This document shows, piece by piece, positions 63,969-64,000 of a DNA stretch of 64,000 nucleotides (position 1 is its first letter; each line of letters opens with the position of its first letter). A program made the position numbers and the translations under genes. The notes beneath the pieces are model-generated. The model did not search any database. It was not told the origin of the DNA and was given only the letters and a program-made list of their open reading frames with translations. This DNA is from Rhodospirillales bacterium. Its GTDB lineage: Bacteria; Pseudomonadota; Alphaproteobacteria; Rhodospirillales; Defluviicoccaceae. The stretch is from the NCBI GenBank assembly GCA_016712375.1, contig JADJRE010000017.1, positions 1 to 64,000 of the forward strand. Direction: 5' to 3'.

Positions 63969-64000
63969 AGGAAGACGCCCTGCGCGACCGGCCGGTCGCG
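63965..64000 (+). CDS. ligA: Start of NAD-dependent DNA ligase (cut by window end)
   Basis: Twelve codons remain: ATG 63965 followed by KEDALRDRPVA. The start overlaps the recN stop (ATGA). The short peptide is not diagnostic by itself, but ligA follows recN in most alphaproteobacteria and the RPV pattern is usual near the LigA N-terminus. Confidence 0.5.
   Translation, partial: MKEDALRDRPVA

Noticed and set aside
1..64000. tRNA, rRNA, CRISPR array, prophage or attachment sites
   Set aside because: No cloverleaf with a GTTCRA T-loop, no regularly spaced repeats and no phage genes were noticed on reading; a tRNAscan-SE run would be decisive for tRNAs.

Overview
The window is a high-GC stretch from an alphaproteobacterium, most likely Rhodospirillales-like. 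Support: the right-hand order bamD-recN-ligA, an infC with a non-ATG start, a 6S-like RNA next to 5-formyl-THF cyclo-ligase, ExoD, a Kdo-hydroxylase homologue and an IS110 element. No tRNA, rRNA, CRISPR array or prophage was seen.

Layout. 1-3.0 kb: transporter tail, ExoD, and a lemA/TPM/TPM operon. 3.1-7.6 kb: patatin-like phospholipase and modABC. 7.8-13.2 kb: quinone oxidoreductase, an orphan DppB/DppC-type permease pair, ahcY and a PHB depolymerase-like esterase, the last abutting an IS110 element (13.1-14.5 kb) whose 5' non-coding part looks like a bridge RNA. 14.5-20.3 kb: Kdo hydroxylase-like gene, then a tightly overlapped bioBFDA operon ending in a ferritin-like di-iron protein. 20.6-26.6 kb: GH63 glucosidase, GMC oxidoreductase, a six-repeat AMG protein and a glucose-dehydrogenase-like SDR. 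26.7-32 kb: msrB, rlpA, and three class III CoA-transferases resembling Mct and SmtA/SmtB of the 3-hydroxypropionate bicycle. 32.9-37.1 kb: 6S-like RNA, 5-FTHF cyclo-ligase, YmdB-type phosphoesterase, DUF2795 protein, uvrB. 37.4-43.7 kb: B12 radical SAM protein, modD, infC, VOC protein, thrS, TRIC-type channel. 44-50 kb: GntP permease, GH5 hydrolase, D,D-carboxypeptidase, alpha/beta hydrolase, YidB/OmpA protein. 50.5-61.2 kb: acyl-CoA synthetase, SelW-like protein, methyltransferase, MscS channel, pqiBC, esterase, SGNH hydrolase, lytic transglycosylase. 61.4-64 kb: bamD, recN, start of ligA.

About 16 genes, including essential ones (infC, thrS, bamD), carry apparent frameshifts, mostly one missing or extra base in a short G/C run. 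Uncorrected sequencing indels explain this better than gene decay. I give the whole reconstructed span of each such gene and state where the frame breaks.

Pathway links: ModABC imports molybdate and ModD is a molybdenum-associated NadC homologue 33 kb away. BioF/A/D/B make biotin, but no pimeloyl-forming gene (bioC, bioH) is visible, which makes the di-iron protein in the operon interesting. GH63, GMC, SDR and GntP suggest release and oxidation of glucose from a glucoside. Several envelope genes (rlpA, D,D-carboxypeptidase, lytic transglycosylase, bamD, pqiBC, mscS) are scattered through the right half.
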